From NCBI RefSeq assembly GCF_042675965.1, contig NZ_JBHTKJ010000041.1, positions 1 through 40,063 of the forward strand: 40,063 bases of DNA. Direction: 5' to 3'. This document shows positions 1 through 8,387 of the stretch, one piece after another. The translations under genes were made by a program, and so were the position numbers. The stretch comes from Virgibacillus_R byunsanensis. GTDB lineage: Bacteria; Bacillota; Bacilli; Bacillales; Amphibacillaceae. The notes beneath the pieces were generated by a model that saw nothing but the letters and a program-made list of their open reading frames with translations, ran no database searches and was not told where the DNA came from. Numbering within the stretch: the first letter of the stretch is position 1; each line of letters starts with the position of its first letter.

Positions 1-326
1 ATGTGGTCTTTACATTTTCAAGGAGTCTACGTGTATTTCCTCCGCTGTTATTTCTGTTACTGTCGTGGGACTGTATTAGTATTAATAGAACCCCTTACCA
101 GTCAAGGTGAGCGGAGGGCGGTGACTCCTGCGGGAACAGCACGTGTCTGAAGACACCGAAGCGGTGGTTTTCCGCTTCGGAGGCTGAAGCCGTGCCCGCG
201 GAAAGCATCCGCCCGTAGCGATCCCAGACGGCGGCAATAGCACGCGTTCTTAGAAATAAGCCTAAAGTTACGTCGCAGTTTATACCTATTGTCACAAAAG
301 CAACAACTTTACGAAACCAGCCTAAA
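1..326. mobile_element. MITE-like dispersed repeat, right-hand part
   Basis: This GC-richer, gene-free segment ends at about 326 with an end of the form GCAAC..CTTTACGAAA.CAGCC. That is close to the ends of the complete element at 20996-21422. Its interior (about 227-285) recurs in opposite orientation at 40008-40063. The left end lies outside the window or has decayed. The short reading frame on the minus strand inside it is a by-product of the repeat and is not called as a gene. Confidence 0.7.
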
Positions 327-369
327 TAGCGAACAATAGTAACCTTACTATGATCACTTTTTAATGTTA

Positions 370-471
370 ATGCCCCTTTTCAAACCATTCATTCGATTGT
401 ACCTGTAAGAGGACAAGCTTATTATTTATCTGTTTGTAATACAATCGAATTGAAACATCTAAAAGGGGCAT
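370..471. repeat. 102-bp bulged palindrome downstream of the antiporter gene
   Basis: Two 32-base arms (370-401 and 440-471) are inverted copies. The outer 11 bases (ATGCCCCTTTT) and inner 11 bases (ATTCGATTGTA) pair perfectly, and the 10 bases between them do not. The loop is 38 bases. It lies just beyond the stop codon of the minus-strand antiporter gene, so it may end that transcript, but there is no long T-run as in a standard terminator. Confidence 0.6.
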
Positions 472-483
472 CCAACTTAACAT

Positions 484-1668
484 TCACCCTTTTAATCGCC
501 TGGTTAAGGGATATATCCCTGCACTTTGAATAACAAGCGACAATAACACTGCTGCAAATGTCAACGAAATAAGAATGTCATTCTTATCAGATGCTACTTC
601 CAACCCCATTAACAATGCTATTGACATGGTACCTTTTATACCAGACCAAGTTATCAACGAAGTATCTTTCATGCTGAATTGATGTTTCCATGCTGGTATT
701 GTTTGTGTAAGACTGATTAGAATTACAAAGCGAACGATTATTGATAAGATAAAAATGATAATTGCAAGGTACCATTCAGGAAAAATCAGGTAATCCCCTG
801 CTTGAATTCCAATCAACAGAAATAGCAACGATAAAAATGATGGCTCCACAATGCTCCAAAATCCATCTAATGAATTACGAAAATGGTCTTCCTTACTATT
901 TTTTCCAAACTCCCACGAAAGCATCAAACCAGCAGAAACAGTAGCCAGAACACCAGAAACCCCAATAATTTCACCTATGTAAAAACTTCCATAGGCAACG
1001 ATTACACTAAGCATGACTTGGTACTGCCGATCATGTGTATAATGAACTGCTTTGCTCATTAGCCAGCCAAAGCTGATACCAATGAATATACCACCCAGAG
1101 AAACAATCAAAAATTCACCAATTAACGTGCTAAACGAAAAACTTGTTTCATTTACAAACATACCCAACAGAACGGTAAAAATAACAATGCTTGTCCCATC
1201 GTTCAACAGGGACTCCCCCTCCACAACATCGGCAATCTTTTTATCGCTAGAGGTTTCTTTTAATATGGAAACAACCGAAACAGGATCCGTCGGCGTGAGA
1301 ATTGCAGCTATTAGCAACGCTCCAATCCACGTGAATTGTACAAAGAGATTACTGACGAAATAAATCAATATACCTAATAATGATACAGTAAGTAGTAAGC
1401 CAACAGTACCTAAACAAGTAATGATCCACTTATTCTTCTTTAAAGCTTTTAACGGAAAACTATATGCTGAGATGAATAATAATGCAGGTAAAAAAACATT
1501 AAAAATGAGCCCTTTTGTGATAGTCACCTCAGCAAAGTAAGGAATGGGTGCAAGGATTAAACCCAATAATACTAACACTACGGGTACTGGAAAATAATTT
1601 TTCTTTTTATCGATTGAAAATACCATGTATCCAATTAATAATAAAAGTATAATTTGATGTGCATTCAA
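484..1668 (-). CDS. Na+/H+ (cation/proton) antiporter, CPA1/NhaP type
   Basis: Membrane protein of 394 residues made almost entirely of hydrophobic segments, expected to exchange Na+ (or K+) for protons. Diagnostic CPA1 motifs are LTPTDPVSVVS near residue 125 and EGESLLNDGTS near residue 150; the second carries the ion-binding Asp pair region of NhaP/NHE exchangers. The C-terminus stops soon after the last membrane segment, so there is no large cytosolic regulatory domain. The start is TTG (1666-1668), with GGAG about ten bases upstream; the nearby ATG is out of frame. It is transcribed alone, after the catalase gene and its terminator. The exact cation cannot be read from sequence. Confidence 0.88.
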   Translation of the reverse strand: MNAHQIILLLLIGYMVFSIDKKKNYFPVPVVLVLLGLILAPIPYFAEVTITKGLIFNVFLPALLFISAYSFPLKALKKNKWIITCLGTVGLLLTVSLLGILIYFVSNLFVQFTWIGALLIAAILTPTDPVSVVSILKETSSDKKIADVVEGESLLNDGTSIVIFTVLLGMFVNETSFSFSTLIGEFLIVSLGGIFIGISFGWLMSKAVHYTHDRQYQVMLSVIVAYGSFYIGEIIGVSGVLATVSAGLMLSWEFGKNSKEDHFRNSLDGFWSIVEPSFLSLLFLLIGIQAGDYLIFPEWYLAIIIFILSIIVRFVILISLTQTIPAWKHQFSMKDTSLITWSGIKGTMSIALLMGLEVASDKNDILISLTFAAVLLSLVIQSAGIYPLTRRLKG

Positions 1669-1735
1669 TAGTAGGATGCTCCTTTTTAAAAAATAATCCC
1701 GCTTATACTATTTCATCCCCTACTTTACCACTATT

Positions 1736-1782
1736 AAACAAAACTAAATAACCTTACCATAATAGGAACTTGGTAAGGTTAT
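1736..1782 (-). terminator. Rho-independent terminator of the manganese catalase gene
   Basis: An 11-bp perfect stem (ATAACCTTACC at 1748-1758 with GGTAAGGTTAT at 1772-1782) is followed on the minus strand by TTTAGTTTTGTTT. It lies about ten bases after the catalase stop codon. Confidence 0.85.
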
Positions 1783-1792
1783 CTAAAGTAAT

Positions 1793-2653
1793 CTATTTCA
1801 TATCTGGATCTGGTAAATCATCAGATTTTCGTAATGCAAATAATGGTGTATCGTGAATATATGGTGGTGCAGGATTTAGCTTTGGCTTTTTACCATATGG
1901 TAACGGGTCCTCTACATAATTAAACGTGCCGAGCCCGTCCATACTTGGTCCATGTGCCCAGCGTCCCTCCGCACTTTGATTACCTAATGAATAATTAAAA
2001 AGTGTATAAGCAACTTCTTGCTTTTCTAATTCTCTTGGGAAAGTGCTTGGTACAACAATGTTTTCTTTTGCTTCCAATTCGCAAATTGCTGCATACCACT
2101 GGTTCTGGTGCATGGTATCCCTTGCTATTAGCCATGAAAGCATATCTTTCACACCACGATCATCCGTCTGCTCATATAATCGGACTGCCTGTAACCTCCC
2201 TTGTGATTCTGCATTTAAATTTGCACGAAAGTCAGCTAACAAATTACCACTTGCAATAATATAGTCAGCTGTCCAACGGTTTCCAACACTGTCTGAAGGC
2301 ATTGCTCCTAAACCGGAAACAATGGAATGCTGTGGATTAGATCCACCTAATATTGCTGCTACAACTGGGTTTTGGGCAGCTTCATCGAGTTCAACATCTG
2401 GAGCGCCATCCAAAAGTCTCGCTATCATCGTAGCTAACATTTCTATATGTGCCAACTCTTCAGCACCTGTATCCATCAATAAATCTCTATATTTCCCATC
2501 TCCACGGGTATTCCACCCTTGAAATAAGTACTGCATAGCAACTGAAATTTCACCAAATTGGCCACCTAGTATTTCCTGTAACTTTTTAGCATAAACCGGA
2601 TCTGGACATTCAGGCTTCGAACGATACTGTAACTCTTTTACATGATAAAACAA
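1793..2653 (-). CDS. Manganese catalase (YdbD-like)
   Basis: Decomposes hydrogen peroxide at a dinuclear manganese site in a ferritin-like four-helix bundle. The ligand motifs are present: GGQFGEISVAMQY (Glu), TGAEELAHIEM (Glu and His), LNAESQGR (Glu) and ARDTMHQNQW (His). Length and sequence match the Bacillus YdbD group closely. The open frame extends to a GTG at 2660-2662, but a TTG at 2651-2653 is preferred. It lies about eight bases after AGGAAG and gives MFYHVKELQY, the N-terminus typical of the family, giving 286 residues. Single gene with its own terminator; probably a cytosolic or spore-associated oxidative-stress enzyme. The family is clear; spore location is inference. Confidence 0.93.
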   Translation of the reverse strand: MFYHVKELQYRSKPECPDPVYAKKLQEILGGQFGEISVAMQYLFQGWNTRGDGKYRDLLMDTGAEELAHIEMLATMIARLLDGAPDVELDEAAQNPVVAAILGGSNPQHSIVSGLGAMPSDSVGNRWTADYIIASGNLLADFRANLNAESQGRLQAVRLYEQTDDRGVKDMLSWLIARDTMHQNQWYAAICELEAKENIVVPSTFPRELEKQEVAYTLFNYSLGNQSAEGRWAHGPSMDGLGTFNYVEDPLPYGKKPKLNPAPPYIHDTPLFALRKSDDLPDPDMK

Positions 2654-2772
2654 TACACTCACTTCCTTTTTATATTAACAAGTAGGTAAAGACCTAGCTT
2701 TTACTTATTTATGCATGTCAATTGTAATTGGTGAAGGAAATGGCTATGACTCTAATTTATTCGCTTTTCATA

Positions 2773-2911
2773 TTAGAAAACTTGGCATTCGTTATAGGGA
2801 TTCTTGGTAAGCATACTTTGCTTTCTTATGCTTTGGAGTGCAAGCCTTTATGGCGAATGACCTAGTTGCACTTATGCAAATAAGAAAGTTTTTATACTTT
2901 CTTATCTGCCA
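2773..2911 (+). repeat. Dispersed palindromic repeat, long form, copy 1
   Basis: Begins TTAGAAAACTTGGC and ends with a hairpin (GATAAGAAAGT-type arms, AAGAAAGTTTTTATACTTTCTT core) followed by CTGCC. The same family occurs at 4198-4289, 37051-37139 and 39270-39397. This copy and the one at 39.3 kb carry an extra internal block (about 50 bases, including CTTTGCTTTCTTA and GGAGTGCAAGCC) missing from the other two. The copies face each other across the protease gene. Confidence 0.85.
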
Positions 2912-2944
2912 AAAAATGTCTCACAGGGCTCTACCCCGTGAGAC
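2911..2944 (-). terminator. Rho-independent terminator of the S8 protease gene
   Basis: GTCTCAC at 2919-2925 pairs with GTGAGAC at 2938-2944, extended by GGG/CCC pairing. On the minus strand the stem is followed by ATTTTTTGG. It begins about 28 bases after the protease stop codon and directly abuts the repeat end. Confidence 0.88.
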
Positions 2945-2972
2945 AATATCTTTCGTATTCTTTTAATTAAAT

Positions 2973-4181
2973 CTAGTAATTAACCGCGTCACTTGAATTA
3001 ATAAAACCATGTTCATAATAATATCCAGCCCCATTTAATGGATCTGCAGTTTGTTCAATAGCAGCACGAATCTCTGCATTATTTCTACCTTGACCTGCTA
3101 ATAGTCCAGCTAAACCAGCAACATGTGGAGAAGCCATTGATGTACCAGACATATATGCATAACCATCTCGTTGCACAGTTGAGGCGATATCAACTCCTGG
3201 TGCCACAACATCGACCCATACACCGTAATTAGAAAAACTCGCTAATTGATTATTACTATCTACTGCACCAACGGCAATAGTATTTTCATAGGATGCAGGT
3301 TCAAAAGTTGTAGAGACACCATCATTTCCAGCTGCTGCCACAACTACTGTTCCTTTATTCCAAGCATAGTTCACCGCATCCTCTAACGTCTGGGTATCAC
3401 AATCACAACCAAGTGATAGATTAATAACTTCAGCACCATAATCCGCAGCATATATAATTCCGTCTGCAACATCGTCCAATGTGCCACTGCCTCTTGCATC
3501 TAGAACACGAACTGCCAAAATTTGTGTATCTGGTGCCATGCCAGCGATCCCAATTCCATTATTCGTCTCAGCTGCAGCAGTCCCTGCAACATGGGTTCCG
3601 TGACCATTTCGATCCATTGGGTTCGTGTTATTTTGAACGAAATTATACCCTTGAATTGTCTTATTCCGTAAATCTTCGTGTTTATAATCAACGCCAGTAT
3701 CTAAAATTGCAATTTCTTGACTACTACTGCCTCGAGCTATATCCCATGCAACATCTGTATTTGTTGTAAACAGTCCATATTGATAATCTGTGTTAGCATA
3801 AGTGTCATTTGGTGACCATGTAGCATACAGCTTATAATTTGGTTCTGCGTACTTCACGTTAGGATTTTTATTTAATGCTTTAACAACCGCATCTACATTC
3901 CCAACTTTAAGTACTTTAAAAGGAGATTCAACGACATCTTCATCTGCCATAATTTTAGCATTTAACCCTTTTATTGCTTTATCCTGTTTCCTTTTCGTTA
4001 TACCTTCCTTAAACTTTACAACAACCTCATCTTTAACATGGGCACCTTTTGCATCCACAGCACTAACAAATACTTCACCCTCTGACATGGCGTCACCTCT
4101 ATCCATTGCTGCTTCTCCTATCATTGGGGAAACTGCTAATAGAAATGCCAAAGTCAACCCACTCCATAATGCTTTCATCAT
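2973..4181 (-). CDS. Secreted subtilisin-family serine protease (S8, thermitase/Ak.1-like)
   Basis: 402-residue preproenzyme. A hydrophobic signal peptide (residues 1-24) is followed by an I9-type propeptide (VVVKFKEGITKRKQ region, about 53-113) and a catalytic domain carrying the triad: Asp in AILDTGVDYKH, His in NGHGTHVAG, Ser in SGTSMASPHVAG. The oxyanion Asn is in AAAGNDG. Spacing and text (SLGCDCDTQTLEDAVNYAW, FEPASYENTIAVGAVD) closely follow the thermitase/Ak.1/WF146 protease group, including the Cys-x-Cys loop that forms a disulfide in that group. The start is the first of two ATGs after AGGAGG. The gene is monocistronic. Its terminator and ribosome site each touch an inverted repeat copy, so it sits in a repeat-bounded cassette. 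Confidence 0.95.
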   Translation of the reverse strand: MMKALWSGLTLAFLLAVSPMIGEAAMDRGDAMSEGEVFVSAVDAKGAHVKDEVVVKFKEGITKRKQDKAIKGLNAKIMADEDVVESPFKVLKVGNVDAVVKALNKNPNVKYAEPNYKLYATWSPNDTYANTDYQYGLFTTNTDVAWDIARGSSSQEIAILDTGVDYKHEDLRNKTIQGYNFVQNNTNPMDRNGHGTHVAGTAAAETNNGIGIAGMAPDTQILAVRVLDARGSGTLDDVADGIIYAADYGAEVINLSLGCDCDTQTLEDAVNYAWNKGTVVVAAAGNDGVSTTFEPASYENTIAVGAVDSNNQLASFSNYGVWVDVVAPGVDIASTVQRDGYAYMSGTSMASPHVAGLAGLLAGQGRNNAEIRAAIEQTADPLNGAGYYYEHGFINSSDAVNY

Positions 4182-4197
4182 ACTATTCCTCCTTTTT

Positions 4198-4289
4198 TGG
4201 CAGATAGGAAATTATAAAACTTTCCTATCTGCATAAGTGCAACTAAGCCTTTCGCCATAAAGGCTTGGCGATAAGCCAAGTTTTCTAAA
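4198..4289 (-). repeat. Dispersed palindromic repeat, short form, copy 2 (inverted relative to copy 1)
   Basis: Starts GGCAGATAGGAAA, contains a hairpin (GATAGGAAA/TTTCCTATC), then ATAAGTGCAAC, GGCTTGGCGATAAGCCAAG and ends TTTTCTAA. The hairpin end lies within ten bases of the protease ribosome site. Orientation is opposite to 2773-2911. Confidence 0.85.
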
Positions 4290-4703
4290 ATATAATGTAT
4301 ATATTCTTATTAAAAAGAGTAGAATCCTGCTAATTCATATTGGGAAAAGGTGTCAAAAATTACCGTGATTACTGTAAACTTTTGCACTACACTTTCATCC
4401 ATAATGAAATACATAATTAATAAAGTAAGTAATAGGGCTATCACAAGCATCAAGGAAGAAAAATGATAAATCACATACATACATATTTAAGACGGAAAAT
4501 GAAAATTCCGACAATATGGTCCCTATTTAGATAGAGAAAATAAAAATTTAAGTAATAATGCCTACTAAAGACACGGTTATTACTTGCCCAAATTTTCTAA
4601 ACTCCTGAATTGCCCAACTCTACGATTTACCTCTTGCAATTTTCAGCTAATTCATATAGAGTAATAGAAAATAATTATTTTAACAAAATTAAATATTTTA
4701 TTT
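4290..4703. other. Intergenic stretch without a recognised gene
   Basis: About 410 bases of AT-rich DNA between the repeat and the S-box. It must hold the outward promoters for the protease (minus) and the S-box transcript (plus), but I could not single out convincing -35/-10 pairs. No open frame here has a ribosome site and family resemblance; the one that runs into the S-box is not a gene. Confidence 0.5.
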
Positions 4704-4860
4704 CTTATCCAGAGAGACGGAGGGACTGGCCCGTAGATGTCTCAGCAACCAACCATTTAGGTCCGGTGCTAATTCCAGTAGGTGGATCATTACACCTAGG
4801 AGATGAGAAGAAAGTCGTCTATTACGAACCTTCTTCTTTCTGAGGAAGGTTCGTTTTTTT
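4704..4860 (+). promoter_or_regulatory. S-box (SAM-I) riboswitch with terminator
   Basis: The aptamer (4704-4807) has the P1 strand CTTATC and the conserved core AGAGAGACGGAGGGACTGGC, then CAGCAACC and a GGTGCTAATTCCA segment, closing with GATGAG. The terminator stem CGAACCTTC (4825-4833) / GAAGGTTCG (4845-4853) is followed by seven to eight T. In this family SAM binding favours the terminator, so the downstream methionine synthase-like gene should be expressed when SAM is scarce. Confidence 0.95.
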
Positions 4861-4888
4861 ATCAAAAAAATTAGAAAGAGGGATTCAA

Positions 4889-6040
4889 ATGACACAAATC
4901 AAACAATCGAATGCAAAAACGGATCAAAAAGCTCCATTTCAAGCTGACCATGTAGGTAGTTTTTTAAGACCTGAACGGATTAAACAGGCACGTTTACGTA
5001 AAGCAAACGGGGACATTACCGCTAATGACCTTTGGGAAATTGAAAATGAGGAAATTGCTAAACTAGTAAAAAAACAAAAAGAAGTAGGTTTACAGTCCGT
5101 CACAGATGGTGAGTTAAGGCGTGCCTGGTTCCATCTGGACTTCATTCAAGAACTTGTTGGGGTTAAGTTTATCGAATTAGACACTGGTCTTACATTTAAC
5201 GGAGAAAAAACAAAAGCTCATTCGGTTAAAGTAGTCGGAAAACTTGATTTTGATAATCACCCTGTAGTCGAGGAGTATAAATATTTACACAGTGTCGCAG
5301 GATCACATACGGCTAAAATGACGATTCCAAGTCCAAGCATGCTTTACTTCAGGGAAATTGGAGAAGAAGAAAAGGAATTTTATCCTAGTAAGGAAGCGTT
5401 ATTCAGTGATATAGCAGAAGTTTATAAAAAAACTATAAAGGCCCTATACGACGCAGGTTGTCGCTACTTACAATTAGATGATACGACTTGGTCATTATTC
5501 CTTGAGCAGGAATCCAGAAGTGATTTGGTTCTTTCTGGTGGGATTTTGAAAGCCAGAGGTGACGATCCTAAGGAAATCAGTGAACTGTTTGCTAAAACCA
5601 TTAATGAAGCTATTGTCGATAAGCCAGAGGATATGACAATTACGATGCATATTTGCAGAGGGAATTATAAATCTACGTATGCAGGAAGCGGTAGTTATGA
5701 TGCAGTTTCCAAAATTATCTTTGGTGACTTAAATGTAGATGGGCTTTTCCTTGAGTTTGATGATGAACGCTCAGGAGGATTTGAACCGCTACATCATGTA
5801 AATAGACCTGACTTAAAGATTGTGCTCGGATTAATCACATCAAAGTTCGGTGAGTTGGAAGATCCTGAGCAGATAAAATCACGGATTGAAGAAGCTGCTA
5901 AATATGTTCCGTTAGAGCAATTATGCTTGAGTCCTCAATGTGGATTTGCTTCCACAGAAGAAGGAAATATTCTAACCGAAGACGAGCAATGGGCTAAAAT
6001 CCGTCACGTGGTTGAGATAGCCGAATCCGTTTGGAAATAA
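4889..6040 (+). CDS. MetE C-terminal-like methionine synthase family protein (YxjG/YxjH type)
   Basis: 383 residues covering only the catalytic barrel of cobalamin-independent methionine synthase. The zinc ligands of the family are visible: His and Cys in MTITMHICRGNY (about residues 253-258) and the distal Cys in LCLSPQCGFAS (about 355). Proteins of this size (YxjG and YxjH in Bacillus) are thought to make methionine from homocysteine with an unidentified or alternative methyl donor, because the N-terminal folate-binding half of MetE is absent. The start ATG follows AGAGGG. The S-box immediately upstream and the terminator downstream show a single-gene unit controlled by SAM. I cannot decide between the YxjG and YxjH names. 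Confidence 0.93.
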   Translation: MTQIKQSNAKTDQKAPFQADHVGSFLRPERIKQARLRKANGDITANDLWEIENEEIAKLVKKQKEVGLQSVTDGELRRAWFHLDFIQELVGVKFIELDTGLTFNGEKTKAHSVKVVGKLDFDNHPVVEEYKYLHSVAGSHTAKMTIPSPSMLYFREIGEEEKEFYPSKEALFSDIAEVYKKTIKALYDAGCRYLQLDDTTWSLFLEQESRSDLVLSGGILKARGDDPKEISELFAKTINEAIVDKPEDMTITMHICRGNYKSTYAGSGSYDAVSKIIFGDLNVDGLFLEFDDERSGGFEPLHHVNRPDLKIVLGLITSKFGELEDPEQIKSRIEEAAKYVPLEQLCLSPQCGFASTEEGNILTEDEQWAKIRHVVEIAESVWK

Positions 6041-6052
6041 TTATATTAATAG

Positions 6053-6083
6053 AAAGACATATCCAAGTGATATGTCTTTTTTG
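6053..6083 (+). terminator. Rho-independent terminator after the methionine synthase-like gene
   Basis: AAAGACATAT pairs with ATATGTCTTT around a short loop, followed by a run of T ending at 6082. It starts about 12 bases after the stop codon. Confidence 0.88.
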
Positions 6084-6084
6084 C

Positions 6085-6120
6085 ACCAAAAATAAGAGAG
6101 ACGATTGTAACGTCTCTCTT
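6085..6120 (-). terminator. Rho-independent terminator of the SfnG/ATP-grasp operon
   Basis: AAGAGAGACG and CGTCTCTCTT form a 10-bp stem (6094-6103, 6111-6120) with TATTTTTGG after it on the minus strand. It lies just past the stop codon of the ATP-grasp gene, back to back with the plus-strand terminator. Confidence 0.85.
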
Positions 6121-6135
6121 GCCTTTGTTTTCCCA

Positions 6136-7089
6136 TTATAGATGGGCTTTATCTTTCATTTTTCTAAGCTGTTTACCTAAATAGTTTGCAACTTCCAACA
6201 TTCCAAACTTTCCACTCTCTGCTTCTGCATCGCTATTATAGTTCGTATTGGTATTTATATCATAGGTAAAAATATCCCCATATTCATCTTGAATAAATTC
6301 GATTCCAGCAACTTGTATATCGTTTGCGGCTAGCATCTTTTCGTATTTTTCAAGAACTGGATGATCAAAGCCTTCTCTTATCTGAAACTTCGATTGACCT
6401 TGTGGCTCCTCACCTGCAGGACAATATAAATCATCTATAATACAAGCATCTGCTGGACATAGTTCAAAACCTTCTGAAGTATCGACACGGACAGCATAAA
6501 CGAACTTACCACCTACGAATTCACAACGAGTAATATACGATTCAGGTGATTCAATGTATTCTTGAATTAGTGTTATTCCATCTACTGGCTCCTCAAAATC
6601 ATCACTCTCTACATACTGCTTTAAAGCTTCTACTGATTGGAAAAGTTGAACGCCAAGCCCTTTACCCGCACGATTATGCTTGGTAATAAATTTCTTCCCT
6701 TCAAAGGATTTTGCGGCTTTTAGTAGTTCGTTTTTTCCAACTGCAGCAATCGTATTCGGTGTTTTAATACCATATTTTTCGAGCTCCAAATATTGCAATA
6801 CCTTGCTTACTTCAAGCCTAAGCGCACAACTTCCATTAACGACAACTCTACCATGTTGTTCTAACCAGGACAGTACAGCACTTGTCAGTTCTGGTGAAAA
6901 ACGGTTTCCACGAGTATGGGATGAAGCACTCATTCTATTATAGAATATACCCTCTGGCGGTACAGTTGTTAAATCAACTGTACCACTATCTAATAGCCAA
7001 TCTTCATATGGAAGTTCTAACTCTTCTAATCTTTTTAGTAAATGCTCTGTCCATTCATTATTTTCATGAATTATATATATTTTACTCAT
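6136..7089 (-). CDS. ATP-grasp ligase, RimK-like
   Basis: 317-residue cytosolic protein with an ATP-grasp fold. A pre-ATP-grasp domain is followed by the lysine/glycine nucleotide loop (FITKHNRAGKGLGVQLF, about residues 133-149), IQEYIESPESYITR, and the metal-binding end AGIEFI...YDINTNTNYN (about residues 258-285). Such enzymes form an amide or peptide bond through an acyl-phosphate. The closest named relatives are RimK-type glutamate ligases, but the substrate here is unknown. The start ATG follows GAGGGGTGG. It begins 19 bases after the stop of the SfnG-like gene, shares its S-box leader and precedes the operon terminator. The SAM-responsive context suggests a sulfur-related substrate or cofactor (inference). 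Confidence 0.85.
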   Translation of the reverse strand: MSKIYIIHENNEWTEHLLKRLEELELPYEDWLLDSGTVDLTTVPPEGIFYNRMSASSHTRGNRFSPELTSAVLSWLEQHGRVVVNGSCALRLEVSKVLQYLELEKYGIKTPNTIAAVGKNELLKAAKSFEGKKFITKHNRAGKGLGVQLFQSVEALKQYVESDDFEEPVDGITLIQEYIESPESYITRCEFVGGKFVYAVRVDTSEGFELCPADACIIDDLYCPAGEEPQGQSKFQIREGFDHPVLEKYEKMLAANDIQVAGIEFIQDEYGDIFTYDINTNTNYNSDAEAESGKFGMLEVANYLGKQLRKMKDKAHL

Positions 7090-7108
7090 ACTTAACCACC
7101 CCTCTTTA

Positions 7109-8164
7109 CTAAATGTTTGTTACACTTTCTCGTAATTCTTCGACCAGTGGCATCACCTGTTTGGAAAACCGCTCTAATTCCTCTAGCTGGGGTGAACTTT
7201 GTAACAATAGTAGATCTACCCCTACTGCTTCAAATGCCAATATTTGTTTGGCTATTTGCTCTGGTGTTCCAACCAAATTTGGTCGCAAGCCACGATTTGA
7301 TACAGAGTAGTCTTGTAGTTTAATCTGTTGCTCAAGCTCTGACTTTGATGTGAAATCATCAAAACCTGAATAACCACTTGCATCTTTCACTGTCGTAATT
7401 CGGTCTAACTCTTCTAATGCTTCTTTTTCAGTATCCCGACAAATAACATATGCTGCCAAACCAAATGATTGTAATGGGTTCTGGCCAGTAGCATCTCTGC
7501 GCTCTTTTATATCATTGATTTTGGTTTCAATTTCTTGAACCGTACCTCCATGCATCACGTAAGCATCACAAAGAGAAGTAATTACTTGTTTACCTTTTTC
7601 GCTTTCACCTCCAGCATATAAAGTAGGGTTTGGACGTTGTACTGGCTTTGGTGAAAGTTCCGTGTTTTCGATTTTATAAAATTTCCCTTCATACGAGAAT
7701 GTATCTTCGGTCCATAAGCCTTTTACAATCTCAAGAAATTCAATAGTTCGATCGTAGCGCTCATCATGCTCCGTAAAATCCCCGCCATATTGCTTCGCCT
7801 CTTCAGCCCACCAGCCAGAAACAACATTTAACGTGAACCTACCATTACTTATGTGGTCAATATTCGCTGCCATTTTTGCTGTAATAGCAGGATTGTGAAA
7901 TACAGGGCGAACTGCTGCCATGATTTCAATTTTTTCAGTTACAGCTGCTAGAGCTGCCGCAGTTGACCATGCTTCTAATGAATCTTCTTTTGTTCCTTTT
8001 ATATCATTTAAATATAATTCAGCAATTAACGTTGTATCATATCCCCATTTTTCAGCAGATTGAATTACTTTCTTTGCATAATCAAATGTAGGTGGCATCG
8101 TTTCATCCTCAACGTTACGAAGCCATCCACCAAAAATCGGTAACCAAAATCCATATCTCATCAT
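7109..8164 (-). CDS. sfnG: FMNH2-dependent dimethylsulfone monooxygenase-like protein (SfnG family)
   Basis: 351-residue bacterial luciferase-like (LLM) monooxygenase. The N-terminus (YGFWLPIFGGWLRNVEDE), LIAELYLNDIKG, EAWSTAAALAAVTEK, NVVSGWWAEEAKQYG and PTLYAGGESEKGK follow the SfnG group of dimethylsulfone monooxygenases. These use reduced FMN supplied by a reductase to convert dimethylsulfone to methanesulfinate. Alkanesulfonate monooxygenase SsuD is the alternative family, but the opening and the LNDIKG segment favour SfnG. The start is the first of two ATGs, after GGAGAGG. The S-box 25 bases upstream supports a sulfur-salvage role. No flavin reductase or SsuD/MsuD gene lies next to it, so the rest of the pathway must be elsewhere. 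Confidence 0.88.
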   Translation of the reverse strand: MMRYGFWLPIFGGWLRNVEDETMPPTFDYAKKVIQSAEKWGYDTTLIAELYLNDIKGTKEDSLEAWSTAAALAAVTEKIEIMAAVRPVFHNPAITAKMAANIDHISNGRFTLNVVSGWWAEEAKQYGGDFTEHDERYDRTIEFLEIVKGLWTEDTFSYEGKFYKIENTELSPKPVQRPNPTLYAGGESEKGKQVITSLCDAYVMHGGTVQEIETKINDIKERRDATGQNPLQSFGLAAYVICRDTEKEALEELDRITTVKDASGYSGFDDFTSKSELEQQIKLQDYSVSNRGLRPNLVGTPEQIAKQILAFEAVGVDLLLLQSSPQLEELERFSKQVMPLVEELRESVTNI

Positions 8165-8186
8165 TACACCTCTCCTATTTTTCTCA

Positions 8187-8353
8187 TTAAAAAACTCTTT
8201 TCTTAGATAGAAAAGAGTTTACAAACCATACAAAAGTTCTTCTCCTCCTATCTTTCAAGCACAACGCTCGGTGGAATTGGCACAGTATTCTTTCCAGAAA
8301 AAACCTGTTGCCGAGGCTTCAAAGGGCCATTTCCCTCCACCTCTCTCGATAAG
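8187..8353 (-). promoter_or_regulatory. S-box (SAM-I) riboswitch with terminator, controlling the SfnG-like operon
   Basis: On the minus strand the aptamer (8353-8249) reads CTTATCGAGAGAGGTGGAGG, then a GCCTCGGCAACAGG segment, CTGTGCCAATTCCACC and the closing GATAG. The terminator stem AAACTCTTTT / AAAAGAGTTT (8211-8220 and 8191-8200) is followed by T residues and ends about 20 bases before the gene. Core elements match the SAM-I consensus closely. Confidence 0.95.
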
Positions 8354-8387
8354 AAACAAAATACAAACTATTTAATTTGTTAATGTG

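Noticed and set aside
4610..4843. Open frame across the first S-box
   Set aside because: It lies on the riboswitch itself and ends in the terminator; no ribosome site and no family resemblance.
7109..8164. Alkanesulfonate monooxygenase SsuD as the name
   Set aside because: No ssuABC or reductase genes nearby, and the N-terminal motif fits the SfnG group better.
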